Positions 1 through 11,100 of a DNA stretch of 64,000 nucleotides are shown one piece after another (position 1 is the first letter of the stretch; each line of letters begins with the position of its first letter). A program made the translations under genes and the position numbers. The stretch comes from Coptis chinensis. Lineage: Eukaryota > Streptophyta > Magnoliopsida > Ranunculales > Ranunculaceae. The notes below the pieces were generated by a model that saw nothing but the letters and a program-made list of their open reading frames with translations, did no database searches and was not told where the DNA came from. The stretch covers positions 72,631,501 to 72,695,500 of the forward strand of contig CM027378.1 of NCBI GenBank assembly GCA_015680905.1, read 5' to 3'.

Positions 1-464
1 TATATACTTATGAATTCTTCTGCAGTTACTAACCGTATATAATAATAAAGTTTCTTTCTTATATTGACCAATCTAGCTCTTGCATCCTCTATATTATGAA
101 TGCCTACAAGTATGTCTTCTCCAATAACATACCTCAACCATTCATCATTATGAATTTGGCACCCTGCGGGAAATAAACAGGAAGCAGAGTTCCATTTCTC
201 TGCTTGCTAGAGCATTGAAGCCAAGGTTACGAAAAGCGTCTGTCCAAGACGTGCGATGAAAGATGGAACTTCTCTAGCTACTGTTTGAAACTGAGGAGAA
301 TCTAGAATGTAACCAACTTGTTTTCGAAACAGGTCCCAGGACAATTCATCTGACAACGGTTCAAGTCTGATGATTTCTTGTGCCTCAAAACTGTGACAAC
401 AGGCATCCAAGTTTGTTGTGGTGACTATCCCTTGTGGCTGTCTCCACAATTGATATCTAGCCAA
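1..464 (-). pseudogene. NLR (NB-ARC) disease-resistance gene fragment, disabled
   Basis: On the minus strand, 464 down to 207 reads as a piece of a plant NB-ARC domain. It has the RNBS-B-like stretch TTTNLDACCHS, the RNBS-C-like IIRLEPLSDELSWDLFRKQV and then QTVAREV. A TAG at 207-209 closes this frame. Just downstream, in another frame and running to the window edge, is HNDEWLRYVIGEDILVG followed by an EDARARLVNIRKKL-type segment, which matches the ARC2/winged-helix part that normally follows in CC-type NLRs. Intact NLRs are intracellular immune receptors that bind ADP/ATP through NB-ARC. Here a stop and a frame change separate consecutive parts of the domain, and no P-loop, LRR or coiled coil is in view, so I call it a pseudogene. 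The rest of the locus may lie to the left of the window. Confidence 0.7.
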
Positions 465-872
465 TTAAGCTCTAATCCATAATAATTTCAACCTAGGATT
501 TGAAAGATATTTGCTGGCATCACAATATTATAGTGCACACTATTAATTCAAAGAAATAGGTTTGCACAAATTCACAGATAGACCAAAAAAAATAGAAAAA
601 AATAAATAAATATAGTGGTTGAAAAATAAGGAAATATACAAGAAACAGTGAAAAGATTAAGTTAAGACTGCATCAAGTATCAGGAATCATAAACATCAAT
701 GTTATACCTCAATATTTGCCTTCCCATATATGACAATAGAACAAACTACACCTCTGAAAATTCACATTCATGGCAGAGTTTTATGTGAAAGCAATACAAG
801 AGTCCGTGTCATGTTCTTTCTTTCTTTACTCTGATCACCCCTTGCATCAGTTGTCCACAGTTTCATTGCACT

Positions 873-2005
873 TCAGCATAGTGGAACAAGACTTTCCGTG
901 TAGTTTACTATTGGATTATGAATCCCTTGGACATTGATATCCCTGTAACTTCTATCTTGAGGATCATACAAACCTGAATATAATTTATGTGTGATGAAGT
1001 TTCCAGTATTCGTAATTCCGTAAGGATGATCAAATCCAGTAACAGTATATAGTTTGACCCAAGATTTCCTCAAACCATAGTCTTTCATCACCCACACTTC
1101 AAACTTGACAAAATCCTCATAGTCAAAGTTACACAATAGACAAAGGCACCCATCGAAAACTTCAAGTTGAATGCAGCAACTATCCTCTGCCACATCGGGA
1201 TGCAGTTGTACAACCGCTCGAAACTCATCAGTCATAGTGTCAAAAGCAATGACAAAATTCGAGGCTAAGTCACTTCCACTTTCTTCGGTAGTACTAGGAG
1301 TCCCTATCCAATGAAAAGCGTTATTGAAGAAAATCCCGTTGCATTTCCCAGCAGTAATTCTGTAATCTACCGGTTGGATAATCCGCCACGAGTTCTTGGC
1401 AAGTGAGTAAACTTGTGCTTCCATACATGCCTCGGGACAAAATATTCTTACAACTAGATAATCCTTGGAAATTGTATTGTAACCAAACGGCCAAACCCAG
1501 TGAAAGGAGCAAGGTAGCCTTTGAGAGAAGGTTCTGGTAATTTCTTGCATTCTCTAGTAGAGGGATTGCATAAAAAAAGGGTATCTTCATTCTCTACTTG
1601 TATGCATAATAGTCCATTACAAGAACCCCAAATGGTGCCCGTCGATATCAGTGGCAAGTTATCAAACTTTACAATCTGCTGACCTGTATTAGAGTCTACC
1701 AAGTACGTAGCGTAAGGTCCAGGTACTAGTAAACGGTTGCTACTCTTGTTTGATCGGTGAAGGTGCGTTTCGATAAAACATGGATCACTAATTAACGAAC
1801 GCCATGATTTGGACACGCACTTAAACTGTAGAAGAGACTTGACAGGTAGTCTAGAGAGTATATCCTCAATGATTTCTCGAGGGAGGATACTCTGTACTTC
1901 TTTTACTTGAAAAATACTGATAAATAATGGATGAAAGTTTAGGAGGGAGGAAATCTTTTGTAAGGAACATAACCTGTTTAGGAAAGAATATAGGGACTTG
2001 ATCAT
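873..2005 (-). pseudogene. F-box/FBA-type protein gene with a frameshift
   Basis: The first frame (2005 down to 1454) encodes an F-box at about residues 39-82 (ILPREIIEDILSRLPVKSLL, then FKCVSKSWRSLISDP). It continues into the start of an F-box-associated (FBA/kelch-like) region with NGLLCIQVENEDTLFLCNPS and TRECKKLPEP. The reading then moves to a second frame (1550 down to 873), which carries the expected continuation FGYNTISKDYLVVRIF and the rest of the FBA domain (VYSLAKNSWR, NGIFFNNAFHWIG). The two frames overlap and are offset by one nucleotide, so one small indel near 1500-1550 breaks the gene. Intact members are substrate adaptors of SCF ubiquitin ligases. The joint length would be about 375 residues, normal for the family. 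A sequencing error is the main alternative to a true pseudogene. The start at 2005 is only the first ATG, and the 35 residues before the F-box look atypical. Confidence 0.8.
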
Positions 2006-3011
2006 TGGATCTTCTTTTCTTTGTGATCACGACGTTGTTGGTGCACGCTCCAGAGTCGAGACTTCTATTAATCTAAAAGATGAGATTTTTAGTGTTGAAT
2101 TCTATAATACAAAATAGTTCAGTTTTTCAACTAAGTTATAAGGGATTAAGTGGTGATCCTGATTTCATTGGGATTTGTGTAGTTAGAGTTTCCTAATGTC
2201 TATGAAATTCTTAACCAGATTTTTAGAAACTTATCTAAGAATTCTTCGTCTGTTCCTCCCCAAACAAAACACTGTTCTTCTAATCATAAAACCCAACATA
2301 CTTAGTTGTTGCTCCACCGGTGACTACAACTCCTTCGTCCACGTTAGTTTTTTTCTCATAATGAAATAAGCAGTTTTGCTACAATCTAACGGTGGAGCAA
2401 GATAAATCGAATTAAATGGAACTTGATTCTAATGAGGAAAATAAAACCCTTCTAACTTTTCTTCTTCTAATGAACCCCCTACACTTAAATTCTTATCTCT
2501 CAATCAATCTTCAGCACTAACTTTTTTTAGGCTTCATCCAATTAAGCAAGGTGCATATATGGCTTTGGACAGAATATGAAGGCGTATATATCATTCATCC
2601 GGCTAAGAAATTGTTAGTAATGGTCATTTTTCATATTAGGCAATGCACAGAATTTTGTCAAAGGGCAATAGCAACTACGTTTGGTTGCGTTCTTCAACCC
2701 ATCTTTAGGGAAAAGTCACCCATCACTCATACGCACAGAATTGCACCAATGGTGGACATTTATTTATTTGAAGCATGGATTGGTTAGATTTGATTGAATT
2801 TGGGTAATTTGATTAAGAATTCCAACGTTCTCCTTCAGTGATGCTCAATGATAAGGTGCTGACCAAGTTTGGAACCTGAGAAGCCTTGAAGGTGGATACA
2901 AACAATGTGAAACTAGGAGAGGGCTGGACCAGGTAAAAATTCCTTTAGCCCCAAAACAAAAAGGATACTACCTAAATTTAAAGGACCAAGGACAACAATC
3001 TAGGGCGAAAA
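2006..3011. other. gene-free AT-rich stretch
   Basis: Upstream flank of the F-box pseudogene. I see no credible coding frame, RNA gene or mobile-element ends here. A short open frame at 2551-2787 resembles no family I recognise and has no supporting signals. Confidence 0.5.
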
Positions 3012-4139
3012 GTGTAACAGAACTTCCACCAACAATCTGAAGGTAATCATAAATATTTTAGTGGAGTTGCCCTGTTGAGCAATTTGATGTTAGATGGGAC
3101 CGTCTTTTGTGTTTGGACATAATATGACTTGATGTACTTTCTACGATTTGGTATGGCTGTTTTGTTTATTTTACCATTGCAAGTCCAAGGCTTTCTCGGC
3201 CTTTTTTTTTTAACTTTTTCTTAACGCCTTCAAACCAAGCCCAAATAATAAAGATAAAAAACAACTTTTTATTATTATTTTTTGGAGGACATGGACTTAA
3301 AATTTACATGATTTAGTGAGATTCCAAGGATAGAGATAAGTAACTAAACAGGAAAAATTTGGGCATACTTTATATTTCCAAAAATGATGCTAGTACAAAA
3401 AAATCTACAAATATGACATTCTCAGAACTTGGGCAATTGTATTAAACAAAAACAAGCTATTATATTTTGCTTTTAACGAATGAAAGAGATTGAAGTTCTG
3501 GGTTTGACAAAGGAGGATAATAAAAAAATTTACGTTTAGCAAGGGCATAATTTCCAGGAGAATACATAACAGAACTTCCACCAACAATCTGAAGGTAATC
3601 ATTTTACATAGCATTGCGTTCAAGTGTCACGGGTTTAAAACAGAAAAAAACTTTCCACCGAAAAAAAAAAAAAACGGAAAAAAAAGAAAAAAGCGTGGGG
3701 CATAAAAAAAGCGGGTTTTAAAGCGGTAAAACGGGTTTTTTAAAAAAGTTGCCCTGTTGATAAATAAGATAATAGATGGGACCGTTTTTTGATTTGGACA
3801 TAATAAAACTTGAAAAAATAGACATTTAAAATGGCTGTTTTGTTTAATTTTACAAATGCAAAAGTAAAATTCAAATACATGAACTTATCAAATTATCAAA
3901 CCAATCCAAAATAAAGATAAAAACAAGATGCCTAGTGCCAAAACACTATGGAAAATGGAGATAAAATTTAATTACCAGTGATAATGGATATAATTAAGTA
4001 ACTAAACAAATAAGTTAATAACTTTAAAATTTTCAAGAAATTATTAATAGTACAAAAATCTAAAATATGAACGGTCTCAATAAGTCAATTAAACCACTCT
4101 TTATAAATGGTTTTCCATAACCCTTTTTTTCTTTTTTAG

Positions 4140-4176
<37 letters not shown>

Positions 4177-4265
4177 TATCAAATTGACAAAGGTTTTGCA
4201 TAACGTTTAAAAGTTTTTTGAAAACCCGGTTTAGCAAGGGCATAACTCAAGAATACATATACATA
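3012..4265. repeat. degenerate tandem duplication, second copy oddly corrupted
   Basis: A block of about 555 bp (3012-3567) is repeated as 3568-4265. Both copies begin with the same roughly 34 bases (AACAGAACTTCCACCAACAA, then TCTGAAGGTAATCA). They then share in order TTGCCCTGTTGA, GATGGGACCGT, TTTGGACATAAT, ATGGCTGTTTTGTTTA and TTTAGCAAGGGCATAA. Between these anchors the second copy is full of homopolymer runs (near 3660-3745) and a run of about 33 A at 4139-4172. It looks either strongly degenerate or poorly base-called. Confidence 0.6.
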
Positions 4266-4539
4266 GTACAATGACAGTTCAACATGTTTTTTGGAAAATT
4301 GATGAAAATATTGAAAATAGGAGCATGGAAATTGAGGAGTATCAATAGAATAAGAGGACACTTATTTCGAAAGTATTATTATGAGAAGAATAACACAAAC
4401 ACACACACAAGAGAAATATTGATTGGAAAAAAAAGAGAGAGAAGAATCATGCTATTGAGGAACCATTTGACTCTAGTTTGAGTAGTTAAGAAGCTGGGAA
4501 ATGGTTTTTCAGGAAAAAGAAACCTTGAGTCCCTGACTT

Positions 4540-4692
4540 TATTTGATGAACTTATTAGTCTACGAAATCATAGGGCTGTATGATTCATCGGAAAAAGGAA
4601 TGGTAGCTACTTTTTTTTATGTATAACAGGATTATTAGTTATTCGTTGGATTTATTCAGGACATTTACCCTTAAGTAATTTATATGAATCAT
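4540..4692 (+). pseudogene. ccsA: plastid ccsA fragment (nuclear plastid DNA)
   Basis: From about 4573 the plus strand translates as [15 protein letters not shown] and, after a one-base shift, [20 protein letters not shown] then LYESL. This is the start of the conserved part of the plastid cytochrome c biogenesis protein CcsA, a multi-membrane haem-attachment factor normally encoded in the plastid small single-copy region. The frame is broken and only about 45 codons are recognisable. A DNA segment transferred from the plastid, directly or through the mitochondrion, explains this better than a nuclear gene. It ends abruptly at about 4692 in plastid 23S rRNA sequence. Confidence 0.8.
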
Positions 4693-4783
4693 TAGGGTCT
4701 TTATGTCCAGGTGCAGGTAGTCCACATCTTCACAGACATGTCTATTTCACCGAGCCTCTCTCCGAGACAGTGCCCAGATCGTT
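4693..4783 (-). pseudogene. plastid 23S rRNA fragment (nuclear plastid DNA)
   Basis: The plus strand carries the antisense of a conserved plastid 23S rRNA block: GTCCAGGTGCAGGTAGTCC, CATCTTCACAGACATGTC, TATTTCACCGAGCC and CTCCGAGACAGTGCCCAGAT. The similarity stops after GTT at about 4783. Only about 90 nt of a 2.8-kb rRNA is present, so it is not a functional gene. It directly abuts the ccsA fragment, although the two genes are far apart in plastid genomes (small single copy versus inverted repeat). The origin of 4784-4830 is unclear. Confidence 0.8.
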
Positions 4784-5350
4784 CTTGCGTATCCCTACCG
4801 GTTTTCCAAATTAATCCCGCGGAGTTGCACCCTAAAAAAACACATCGTATTCGTAACATGAAGAGTTGATAATAGAAGTAGTCTTTAAGTTCCTCCCTAG
4901 GAATATTTCTTTCCAGAAAAACTTTAAAATCGATTTCATCTTCATATCAAAGAAAAAGTGTTTGGTTCGTGGTAAAATACTGCTAAAAAGACAAAGAAAA
5001 ACAGCATTATTATGTGTTTTACTTATCCTAGTTTTCCTATAAATTACTAATCTCGTTAAATTGTAATCTAGAAAAATAATATATCTCGTCACCTTATAGA
5101 AACAAGGAAAAGAATGGTATAGGGAACATGGTGCCAGTTTTGTAGTCAAATTGTATTTTGATTTTTGAAATGTTTACAAAGACATGTCATATCTCATAAG
5201 AATGTCAAATAAAAGCTTATTTCACTGCGAAATGCATATTGACACATTGGAAGTTGGAACACACCCAGAGAAATGTATCACCTAAGTGGGTTCACCTGTG
5301 TATGGAGATGATTTTTTACCTTGAGAGAAAAAGTGACAAACAGGAGTCAT

Positions 5351-5456
5351 ACCCACACAAGCACACAAAGAAAGTGAGAGAAATGATTTAAATAGATACA
5401 TACACCCACACAAGCACACAAAGAAAGTGAGAGAAATGATTTAAATAGATACATAC
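5351..5456. repeat. 53-bp tandem duplication
   Basis: Two perfect adjacent copies of a 53-bp unit that starts ACCCACACAAGCACACAAAG (5351-5403 and 5404-5456). No function is apparent. Confidence 0.9.
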
Positions 5457-5821
5457 AATGATATCGAAATAAAAAGTAAAGAAAACCTTTATTGGAAAAT
5501 TTAAAAGTGACGGATCTTTCAGGAATCATACAAAAGCAAAGAGGAACCTCGTACTAAAATTTCATAAAAACAAAACATCGAAACAGGATGATATATATAG
5601 TAAATGAAGTAGTGTTAAATTGATCATTAAGGTCATTTCAAAAATTATTTCTTTCTGGAAAACTTTCCAAGTTGCGTGTCATCTTCATATCAAAGAAGAG
5701 TTTTTTTTATGAGAATATATACTGCTAAAAAGGACGAACAAAAAGATAACTTATAATGTATTGTATTATAACCTAATTTTCCCAAAAAGCACACATCCTC
5801 TTTACATTATGATTTAGAAAA

Positions 5822-6233
5822 AGGAGGGGTTCTAGCTAGGGACATATTTTATCTTGACACGTAAATAAACTCAAAATCATTAGGACATTTATTAGTTTTA
5901 GATTAAGCTAATTTTTTGTAGATATAATCTCATAACTATTCTAAACATTATCACAAATAATCAAAAAAATCAAAAATTTCTAAACTTGGCAAATATAGTA
6001 TCAAAAATGGTGAAAATAAATGGTCTACAATTAGTCAAATTTTGTAAATTGTTAACTACATTTGGCAAGTTTGAATTTTTTTATTTTTATTTTTTTGATT
6101 ATTTGTGACAATGTTTAGAATAGTTAGAATATCATATCTACAAAAAATTAGCCTAATCTAAAACTTATAAATATCTTAATGATTTTGAGTTTGTTTACGT
6201 GTCAAGATAAAATATGTCCCTAGAACCACTCTC
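5822..6233. mobile_element. Mutator-like foldback MITE
   Basis: Two long arms (about 5824-5995 and 6065-6232) are inverted complements of each other. Both termini read GGTTCTAG...GGGACATATTTTATC, then TTGACACGTAAA and CTCAAAATCATTA. The element is bounded by the 9-bp direct repeat TTTAGAAAA (5813-5821 and 6234-6242), present once at the matching position of the duplicated block at 4895-5170. Long terminal inverted repeats with a 9-bp target duplication suggest a non-autonomous Mutator-like element. It has no coding capacity. Confidence 0.75.
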
Positions 6234-6345
6234 TTTAGAAAAATAACATAGCTCATCACCCTCAAGAAACAAAGAAAAGAAAGGTATAGCCATATAGGGG
6301 AGACAATGCCAATTTGTAGTCAAATTGTATTTTAAAATGTTTAGG

Positions 6346-8260
6346 AAGAAATTTCTATCTCCACCATATTAAAAAACTGCAACATATTTGAAAATATCAT
6401 ATTGATCATATAGTCTTCACATATAAACTAATAGGTTTAAATACTAATATACAAAACTTCTTGGATTTAAGGGGAAAAAATTATCTCATCTTTCATCAGT
6501 AGCCCAAATTGTCTGAACCATCTGGGGGATGATTATAGTGCTTCAAAACCTGGAGATCAAAATAATATTTTGAGCACTCTCAACTCAAAGCAAGCACCAA
6601 CAATAACTGCATAAAAATGAGCTCCAAACTGAAAACTTCAACAAAGGGTAAAGATTTTGACTTCGCTACAAAGGGAGTAAATTGTATCTATACTAAAAAG
6701 AGAGCTATATCATGACATATTACGTTAATATGGACAAAATATTAAGTGGTAGGATACGTTAAATTGTTTTGGATGCTTCTAATTCCGACACTCCATAAAT
6801 CACCTTTGAAAGATAAAAACTACAATCCCCCAAATGATGTTGTTATGGTACAACTCTCCCACATTTTGCTTTAATTACCCCAAGCATTACCGTATATATA
6901 TCAATAGCCAGAAATCCAAGTGCAATCCACTAGGTTCGGAAAACAACTAAATTACAGTAATACTACTAATCCATGTCTATTACTCACTAAACATTAATTT
7001 GGGTGGAGGCTGTGAGATCTCATTTACTTCATCTCTTTCATCACTTACGTGATACTAAAATTCAACAGAATTGCAAATTTACTAGGTTCATCCGGAGTCC
7101 AGTTTAGCATATATGGTCCATCCAATTGCCAATTAGTAAGAAACATTTGCCTTCATTAGAAACACAAATGGAAAGTCCCTTCCAAGTGTAGACCAGTATC
7201 TGTGAGACTGTGAGAGCAATGAGCAATCACAGTTTCAGTATTACTATCCACCCGGGATAACTGGTTATTAGTAAATGAAAATGGATTTCAAAAAACATGG
7301 TCCAGGTAGTTATAAAAAAATATATAAGATTCAAAAAAGGAAACCAAGACGTGTTATTTCATAATAAATGCAATACTACAAGAATCACAAGGCAATTGAC
7401 TCTATGGAAAAGTTGTTTAACGAAGGCAAGGCATGGTAGTAAACATGTGGTAAATTATAAATTATAGTTTAGAAAAGGCAATAATAATGTCACAAACAAA
7501 TGAAAAATCTTGAATATATTTGTTTGGGTGAGAACTCATGCAAACACACCAATGAACTTGTTGGAGAGGTTGTTATAGAATGAGAGAGACTGTACCACCA
7601 ATGGTAGCCTAGGTATCTAAATTGCTTTCTGGAATCAAGTCTAAAAAATGCACGTAGTTCTTTGGAGAATGAAATTGAGATATTTATAGGTGGGCTTATC
7701 TCTTCAAAATCTTATTCATATCTTTTTATAGAAAGATATCTTGCCTTGTTTGTATATATGCCAAAATCTGCCATATGAGGATGAGTGGGTCGATTATGTT
7801 AGCCATACAAGAGGGCAGTAAAAAGTCTACCAACTTAGTTGGCCATAAAAGCTGGTCAGTTTAGTTGGTCAGCTTGGTTGACAATAAAAATAGGCCTACT
7901 TAGTGGGCGATGTGAGTCGGTCGCATTCGTAGGCGGTGCCAGTGTGCAACCTTTAGTATCCAACGATGACCGTTTGTAGGAGTAAGAATATAGTCGTACA
8001 TACAATATCTATGTAATAAAGTTGATAATTAAGATATTGTGGTAAATCACATACATCAAATTTTATTTGATACAGAAGTTGTTGCAGAGACTACTACTGT
8101 CATTTATTTATCTTTTTTCAACAATTGAGAGGGAAAACAATGAAGAAAATGGACCTGAAATAGAAAAAGAAAATAGGTGGTATGTGTGCAGTTGTTGGTG
8201 TTGCATTGTGCATTCCATTAAAGTTCTTGATTGAACTTTTTGAAAGTTAAGAAGGATTGA
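6346..8260. other. gene-free AT-rich stretch
   Basis: No convincing exons, RNA genes or element ends. A short region at 7840-7930 repeats TTAGTTGG/GGTCAG-type words and is probably degenerate repeat DNA. Confidence 0.45.
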
Positions 8261-8470
8261 TGACGTAGGATACGGTGTATTTGAGACCATAGATTGGTTT
8301 GGATGGTTGGATGAGTGTTAACGTTTAAGAAATTCGTGATTGGTTCTTCAAATACCATAGAGATCGATGACGTGTAATGTATAATTTGTTTGGGACCGTA
8401 GATTTGGTCCGTTTTGGACGGCTAGATAAGAGTAAGAAGAAACACACTTGGTCCAAAGTTGTCTATAAAA
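8261..8470 (+). promoter_or_regulatory. candidate promoter with two TGACG motifs and a TATA box
   Basis: TATAAAA lies at 8464-8470, 100 nt before an ATG at 8570. The transcribed leader between them is pyrimidine-rich (TCTCTCTCCTCATTTCG). Upstream, two partly repeated blocks each carry a TGACGT core (8261 and 8368) of the type bound by bZIP/TGA factors. The layout is that of a regular plant promoter, and it is the main reason to take the frame at 8570 seriously. Confidence 0.45.
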
Positions 8471-8569
8471 AGAGACTTTGCCTCCACTCAATTCTCACCA
8501 TTTTACTCTCAATTCTCTGATTTCTCTCTCCTCATTTCGTAGTCTTCTCTCCTCATCTTTTCTGTCATT

Positions 8570-9073
8570 ATGTCGTCATCGACAAAGACAATTATTGCTA
8601 CTCAAAATGGGAACCGACTAGAAATAGGAAGGTCCATAACTATTTCCCAATCCACCCTTACAAACTTTCAACCCGTTAATGGAGATAGGTTTGCGATTTG
8701 GGCAAAGTTTGAACCGTCAAAGAGCAGGGACCCTTCCGTTTACCAGCTAGAAAAACTTGGCATATGTAATGGCGAATCAGAGTGTGTAGTTGAGGGCATG
8801 GATTTATTTCAACTTTCTAATTTGGAAGGTTTTGCTTTCAGCAATTTCTTTGGAGCAGTTGGTAACAATTTCTTTGGATTCAACTTTCAGAGTTTTTTTC
8901 TGGTTATTAATGCCATGAATGTTAAAATTACCAATATGACTGAAGTGGGGAATCCAACCCAGTTGATCGACAAAATTTACAAGGCTCTTGTACATATATG
9001 GATATATGGGGGGTGCGTGTGGGGGGCGGTCGCACCCCCTGAGATTAGAAAAGCTCCACTATCACATAACTAA
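8570..9073 (+). CDS. unrecognised protein, 5' part of a possible gene
   Basis: I do not recognise this family. The frame encodes 167 residues beginning MSSSTKTIIATQNGNRLEIG. It has no obvious signal peptide, one phenylalanine-rich hydrophobic patch at about residues 85-112 (FAFSNFFGAVGNNFFGFNF) and no cysteine clusters. A well-placed TATA box and pyrimidine-rich leader support a real transcript. From about 8990 the codons become repeat-like (IWIYGGCVWGAVAPPE) where G/C-rich sequence begins, so the true coding part probably ends near GT at 8990-8991 or was cut by an insertion. A later open stretch at about 9985-10120 (…LAFQVRFKFLYGLGGFWGAG…) could be a 3' exon after TTTTTGTAG, but I could not make the phases agree. 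It is a real gene, a gene broken by an insertion, or chance. Confidence 0.4.
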   Translation: MSSSTKTIIATQNGNRLEIGRSITISQSTLTNFQPVNGDRFAIWAKFEPSKSRDPSVYQLEKLGICNGESECVVEGMDLFQLSNLEGFAFSNFFGAVGNNFFGFNFQSFFLVINAMNVKITNMTEVGNPTQLIDKIYKALVHIWIYGGCVWGAVAPPEIRKAPLSHN

Positions 9074-10670
9074 GTGCCTAGAAAAATATTTGAACTATAA
9101 TGACTCGCACCCCTAAATTTTTTAGCAAACTTCCACTACCGCACCCCAAAATTTTTCACAACTATAGTGAGAATATAATCAACAAAAAAAAAAAAAGTAG
9201 TATGAAAAAAAAACTAATAAAAAACATTCCTATAAACCAACTTTTTTTACTTTTCTTTTTGCCCTTACAAAATTATCATTTATTATTTATTTTTAATCCA
9301 AAACCATTAAAGAAGGACAAATGTGTCTTTGAATGTTTGATGGGTTGATGAAACTAAAACAAATACCCAAAGTCGAACCGGTCAGTTTGTATAATTATAA
9401 TCACCCCTAACAAACCCGTAATCTCTCTCTCATTTTTTCCACTCTCGCAATCAATTCTTAAATAAGTGTCAGGCCTCAACCCAAAAAACAAAACAAAAAA
9501 CAAAAAAACAAAAAACAAATTCAGAAAGGAATTGCGAATCAACTTGTTGCACGCTTGTCCTAATTATTTGTAAAACTTGTTATCATTATCAATAAAATTT
9601 CCACTTATTAAAAAAAAAACAAAATAATTTTTTACTTTCAATGTTAATCTTTTATAATTTTATCTACATGATAGTTGGGTTATATAGACTTCTAACATTA
9701 TAGGAAGTTAACAAATTGTTAAATTGTTATAGACTAGATTATGTAAATATATATAGATATAGTAGTATCAATTAATGACATAAGTGTTTAATTAGTTAAC
9801 TTCATCAGTTCATATTAAATTCTTAGTAGTCAACGCACTCTAGTTTTGTGAATTGAAATAAATTGATAATTTTGTTGATCTTTATTGTTTAGACTTTCTA
9901 ACAAAAAAAAAAAAAAAAAAAAAAATTGTTTTTTTAGTAGGGTGGGGTGTATGCACATAATCTCTCACCCCCTGACTTTTTGTAGAAAAGAAGAAGATTG
10001 ACTCCTCAAGATTGAACCTGGCTTTTCAAGTTCGCTTTAAATTCTTATATGGTTTGGGAGGTTTCTGGGGCGCCGGTGTTACTGGTTATTATGTTTGTAA
10101 TTCAATGATCTTGTTGTGGATTTGTTAGTAATCAATACCATCAGTTAAAAGTTTTTCTGTTGTTACTATGAATCTTGAGCGTGTTCAATTATAGTGAATG
10201 CAAGCACTAAATTGATGTGAATTCCATTGATCTGATTGTTATATTGTTTGATTGTTATATTGTTAGTACGCACTCTAATAGAAATTGGTCTTATGGTGCT
10301 TGCATGAAGAGTGTCAATTCCAAAGATTTGTTTTGTGGCTATGTTTCTCGATCGTTGCACAAACATTTAAGTATTTAACAAAGTAGCGCTTCATTTCTTT
10401 CTCAATATAAAATATATAACAATGGACATTCGTATACCAAACTACCAAAGTCAGAAGGGTTTTAGGGATTTGAATCCGACTGCCCAATCTAAATAAAACA
10501 ACGCGTAATTACACTGGTTTACATGTAATAAAACAACAAACCTTATTGACAGATAAACTATCAAGTATCAATTACCCCTGGGAATCTTGATGAATACCGC
10601 ATTAACATAAACCCGTTCAACTACGTACGACGATAAATGTGACAAATAAATAAAGTGCAACCAGCAGAAT
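9074..10670. other. gene-free stretch, probably repeat-derived in part
   Basis: The 10-mer CACCCCCTGA occurs at 9033-9042 and again at 9966-9975, each next to an unusual G-rich tract in this otherwise AT-rich DNA. This suggests the two borders of an old insertion of about 0.95 kb, with poly-A/T tracts inside (9182-9200, 9602-9618, 9901-9925). No coding domain of a transposon is visible. Confidence 0.35.
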
Positions 10671-11100
10671 TTAGGTCCTCCATATCATGAGCAGTACCAG
10701 TGTCAGTAATATGGTGGTGAATCGCGTAACTAGACAGACCACAAGTCCACAAACCTGTAAATGGAAATTACAATTAATAATTTGCAAGATCAAATAACAC
10801 CTGAATAATTAGAAGTGGACGACTCAATGCCCCAAAACCATCTTTAGGCATATAAAATAGCTGTGAGCAGGATCGGTCTTTAGTGTCTAGAGGGAAGTTT
10901 ACCAACAACCAACCACAAACATTTAGAGCCACAGCTTGAGAGCCTAAGGTATCACATGTGCAACATGCATATCCTGTTCTGTTATTAATAGCAAATATAA
11001 AAGAATAAGTTATAAGATCAAATGGATGCATTGCCGAGATCTTTCCCATCTCCAAACAAACTGTGGCACAGAGATAATAATTCTCAGGCGATTCTTGCAT
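10671..11100 (-). CDS. possible small two-exon gene, unrecognised, C-terminal membrane segment
   Basis: Minus-strand exon 11100-10801 (100 codons, starting MQESPENYYLCATVCLEMGK) could splice at CAG|GT to 10754-10671. The phase is consistent, giving a hydrophobic tail (VCGLVVCL, then FTTILLTLVLLMIW) that would span a membrane once. I recognise no family. Against a real gene: the implied intron is only 46 nt, shorter than plant introns normally are, and no promoter signal was seen. It may be the remnant of a longer gene. Low confidence. Confidence 0.22.

Larger units (their letters stand above)
4895..6345. repeat. segmental duplication, second copy interrupted by a foldback element
   Basis: The block at about 4895-5170 recurs as 5641-5812 plus 6234-6345. 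Shared anchors include TCATCTTCATATCAAAGAA, ACTGCTAAAAAG, the TAGAAAAATAA region, TCATCACC/TCGTCACC, AAAAGAA(A/T)GGTATAG and TGTAGTCAAATTGTATTTT. The second copy is split exactly at TTTAGAAAA by the 412-bp element at 5822-6233, so the first copy serves as a pre-insertion reference. No coding sequence is evident in either copy. Confidence 0.75.
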
